In this document: positions 61,757 to 64,000 of the stretch, one piece after another
Position numbering within the stretch: the first letter of the stretch is position 1
Layout: each line of letters starts with the position of its first letter
Assembly (NCBI GenBank): GCA_017481745.1
Contig: JAFUOV010000006.1
Location: forward strand, 62,001 to 126,000
Length of the DNA: 64,000 bases
DNA from: Bacteroidaceae bacterium
Lineage (GTDB): Bacteria > Bacteroidota > Bacteroidia > Bacteroidales > Barnesiellaceae_A
Direction of reading: 5' to 3'
Notes under the pieces: generated by a model
The model's input: the letters and a program-made list of their open reading frames with translations, nothing else
What the model was told of the DNA's origin: nothing
Databases searched by the model: none
Position numbers and translations under genes: made by a program

Positions 61757-62860
61757 ATGTATAAGAGAATAATAGTATGTGCATTATTGACCATAGGTGG
61801 ATGGTTGTCGGTTTGTGCCGATGATTATAAGTTGGTATGGGAAGACAATTTCGACGGAGCAGTTCTCAATGAAACCGACCATTGGAATATAGAAGTAAAT
61901 GGTAACGGTGGTGGCAATAATGAATTGCAGTACTATCGTCGCGAGAATGTGTCGTTAGGTACAGAGCCTGTTACCGGTGCTTCTTGTCTTATCCTTACAG
62001 CTCGCAAGGAGGTATATAATGGCAAGACTGCTACATCGGGACGTGTAAATACGTTGAATAAAGTGTATGCCAAGTATGGTAAGGTAGAGGCACGTATCAA
62101 CTTCCCTTATACAGCAAATGGTTTGTGGCCTGCATTCTGGATGATGGGTAACGACTACTCATCGGTGGGCTGGCCCAAATGTGGCGAAATAGATATTATA
62201 GAATTGGGACAAGCCGATGGTATAGCAAGAGGTACGCAAGATCGCCACTTGGTTGCCGCTACTCACTGGGGACCCTCGTGGAAAGATCATCCCAATTACG
62301 GAAAATCAACAACACATAGTGAAAGCGTGCAAGGCGATTTTCACCTGTTTACACTTATATGGAATGCCAAGTCGGTAAGTATGTATGTCGATCTTGACAA
62401 AAATCCCAATGCCGAGCCTTACTATGTAATGAATATTGATGATGACACAAATGAGTATGCTCCGGGACAATATTTCCATAAGCCCAATTTTATCTTGTTA
62501 AACTTGGCTGTGGGTGGAAATTTCCCTAACATACACAATATAGATAATGTTACAGCACTTGATAATGGCGATGCAAAGATGTATGTCGATTGGGTGCGCA
62601 TTTATCAAAAGGGCGATGATGGCGAGGAGTTTCACTGCTCGACTTCGGGTATTCACACAGGTGTAAAAGAGCGTGCTATGCAAGTGTATCGTGATGGCGA
62701 TGTGCTGCGTGTTGAGGATAGCAATGATGAGTTGTTGCTGTATAACGCAGCCGGTGTATTGGTGCGTATGTCTGAAACCGATGAGATAAATGTTGCCGGT
62801 TTGCCATCGGGCATATATATCGTTAAGTGTGGCGATACTGTAGGCAAAGTGGTATTGTAG
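61757..62860 (+). CDS. GH16 endo-beta-1,3-glucanase (laminarinase type) with T9SS-like tail
   Basis: The 367-residue protein has a signal peptide (to about Ala21) and a GH16 domain (about 23-290). The catalytic motif is EIDIIE (nucleophile Glu144, Asp146, acid/base Glu149). The extra residue in the motif is the beta-bulge form found in laminarinases rather than the EIDxE form of strict lichenases. Aromatic subsite residues appear in GLWPAFWMMG. The C-terminal 75 residues (RVEDSNDELLLYNAAGVLVR...GKVVL) are a T9SS-like sorting domain, so this enzyme is probably at the cell surface and makes the first endo-cuts. Confidence 0.9.
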   Translation: MYKRIIVCALLTIGGWLSVCADDYKLVWEDNFDGAVLNETDHWNIEVNGNGGGNNELQYYRRENVSLGTEPVTGASCLILTARKEVYNGKTATSGRVNTLNKVYAKYGKVEARINFPYTANGLWPAFWMMGNDYSSVGWPKCGEIDIIELGQADGIARGTQDRHLVAATHWGPSWKDHPNYGKSTTHSESVQGDFHLFTLIWNAKSVSMYVDLDKNPNAEPYYVMNIDDDTNEYAPGQYFHKPNFILLNLAVGGNFPNIHNIDNVTALDNGDAKMYVDWVRIYQKGDDGEEFHCSTSGIHTGVKERAMQVYRDGDVLRVEDSNDELLLYNAAGVLVRMSETDEINVAGLPSGIYIVKCGDTVGKVVL

Positions 62861-62875
62861 TGTATTAAAGAATCA

Positions 62876-63754
62876 ATGGCGATGCGCGTATCTGCAACAT
62901 ATATATTGCCCCTCTGCTTGCTGTGGATTACTACGGCAGTTGCGCAAAATTCGGCGGCTCCCGATTATAGTTTGGTGTGGGAGGATACGTTTGACGGAGA
63001 AGCGTTGAACGTAGCCGAATATTGGAACATCGAGGAGAATGGCAGTGGTGGAGGAAATCACGAATTGCAATATTATAGTCGTGGTAATGTTGCAGTGGGT
63101 ATTGAGCCTGTCAGTGGCGAGTCGTGTCTTATTCTTACAGCGCGTAAAGAGTGCCTTAATGGCAAGACCGCTACATCGGGGCGTGTCAATACGAAACATA
63201 AGGTGTATGCACAATATGGCAAGATAGAGGCGCGTATCAAGTTGCCCTCGACCGCCGATGGGCTGTGGCCCGCATTTTGGATGCTGGGAGAGGATATCTC
63301 GCAAGAGGGTTGGCCTCGTTGTGGAGAGATTGATATACTCGAAATGGGACATTCCGAAGGGATAAAGAACAATACGCAAGAGCGATTGTTCAATGGAGCC
63401 TGTCATTGGGGAATGTCTTATAAGGCTCATCACTACGATACGCAGGATTCGGTAGCATCGTATAGTCTGCAAGATGGTGATTTTCATTTATATACGCTCG
63501 AATGGAATGCCGATAGTATCGTGATGTATCTCGATAAAGATGTGCATCCCGATGTTGCCCCCTATTACTATATGGATATTGCCGAAAAATCAACCCCCGA
63601 CTCGGGAGGATACTTTTTCCACAAGCCATTCTTTATAGTCTTAAATTTGGCTGTTGGTGGCGATTACCCCGGTATATACGATGTTGAGCAGATTACAGCT
63701 TTGTCGCAAGGCGATGCTCTTATGTATATCGACTATGTGCGTGTATATCAATAA
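62876..63754 (+). CDS. GH16 endo-beta-1,3-glucanase (laminarinase type), second copy
   Basis: The 292-residue protein has a signal peptide (to about AVAQ-24) and a single GH16 domain with EIDILE (Glu151, Asp153, Glu156), close in sequence to the preceding enzyme (WEDxFDG, ATSGRVNT, GLWPAFWML, HKPxFIxLNLAVGG). It stops at YVRVYQ right after the domain and lacks the sorting tail, so it is expected in the periplasm. MRVSATYI, two codons in, is an alternative start. It lies 15 bases after the first copy. Confidence 0.9.
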   Translation: MAMRVSATYILPLCLLWITTAVAQNSAAPDYSLVWEDTFDGEALNVAEYWNIEENGSGGGNHELQYYSRGNVAVGIEPVSGESCLILTARKECLNGKTATSGRVNTKHKVYAQYGKIEARIKLPSTADGLWPAFWMLGEDISQEGWPRCGEIDILEMGHSEGIKNNTQERLFNGACHWGMSYKAHHYDTQDSVASYSLQDGDFHLYTLEWNADSIVMYLDKDVHPDVAPYYYMDIAEKSTPDSGGYFFHKPFFIVLNLAVGGDYPGIYDVEQITALSQGDALMYIDYVRVYQ

Positions 63755-63797
63755 GACACATAAATGAATAATTGTTAAAACACATAAACAAGGAATT

Positions 63798-64000
63798 ATG
63801 AAGAACGTATTGATGAAGTGCCTAATGGCTTTGTGGGTGGCTGCCGGCTTGGTAAGTTGTGCAAGCGGTGCCAAGGAAGATGCTACCGAGAAAAAAATTG
63901 ATGATTTGTTGCGCCAAATGACTCTTGAAGAGAAAATAGGTCAGATGAATCAACTTCAAGGAGTAGGTTACAATGAAGATATGGTGTCGCAAATTCGTGA
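63798..64000 (+). CDS. GH3 beta-glucosidase, N-terminal fragment cut by window edge
   Basis: The frame starts MKNVLMKCLMALWVAAGLVSC (lipoprotein signal, Cys21) and continues IDDLLRQMTLEEKIGQMNQL, the typical N-terminus of BglX-type GH3 enzymes. Only 67 codons are visible; the gene continues beyond 64000. In beta-glucan loci the GH3 enzyme hydrolyses oligosaccharides from GH16 action to glucose in the periplasm. Confidence 0.8.
   Translation, partial: MKNVLMKCLMALWVAAGLVSCASGAKEDATEKKIDDLLRQMTLEEKIGQMNQLQGVGYNEDMVSQIR

Noticed and set aside
1..64000. Prophage, insertion sequence, integrase or toxin-antitoxin pair
   Set aside because: No transposase, integrase, phage structural or toxin-antitoxin motifs were seen in any recognised gene, and no terminal inverted repeats flank a gene block.

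Overview
The window reads as a chromosome segment of a member of the order Bacteroidales (phylum Bacteroidota). The evidence is a SusC/SusD pair, promoters of the Bacteroidales type (a -33 TTG-like box and a -7 TAnnTTTG box), several secreted proteins with type IX secretion (T9SS) C-terminal sorting domains, and an ordinary Bacteroidales core gene complement. I cannot fix the family. No insertion sequence, prophage, integrase, CRISPR array or rRNA operon was seen.

Layout. 1-14.6 kb: a DPE2-type 4-alpha-glucanotransferase; uvrA followed after one base by a T9SS-sorted subtilase; a tiny lipoprotein with five CDSC repeats; an acyl-CoA ligase; then a rightward block of mtaB, a lipid A-type acyltransferase and a family 2 glycosyltransferase; and two small secreted or outer-membrane proteins. 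14.6-15.3 kb: a gene-poor stretch that carries its own leftward promoter, a strongly folded region of about 240 nt and a U8 terminator. This is the best candidate for an unannotated non-coding RNA. 15.3-29.7 kb: a surface and secretion cluster made of a 2228-residue adhesin-like protein, an M6-type metalloprotease and a repeat protein, all with T9SS tails. It lies downstream of a membrane-bound TPR/LuxR-type regulator.

29.8-52.6 kb is mostly housekeeping: membrane glycosyltransferase-like protein, rnhB, nnr, hpt, adk, acpP-fabF-rnc, a HAD phosphatase with aroB, tRNA-Pro(GGG), a 55-residue 2[4Fe-4S] ferredoxin, pyrH-frr, yraN-yjbR-birA, a SIMPL protein, a Ca2+/Na+ antiporter, a class A penicillin-binding protein and tRNA-Asp(GTC).

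52.7-64 kb is a polysaccharide utilisation locus. A leftward membrane-spanning regulator (beta-propeller, Y_Y_Y, TM, coiled coil, LuxR-like HTH) faces a rightward operon of susC, susD, a T9SS-sorted secreted protein in the position of a surface glycan-binding protein, two laminarinase-type GH16 enzymes and the start of a GH3 beta-glucosidase cut by the window edge. The enzyme set points to beta-1,3-glucan or mixed-linkage beta-glucan. The regulators at 28.1-29.7 kb and 52.7-55.6 kb have unrelated sensor ectodomains but visibly homologous cytoplasmic output modules. The susC promoter is preceded by an exact 11-bp direct repeat with a 22-bp period that could be the binding site of the adjacent regulator.
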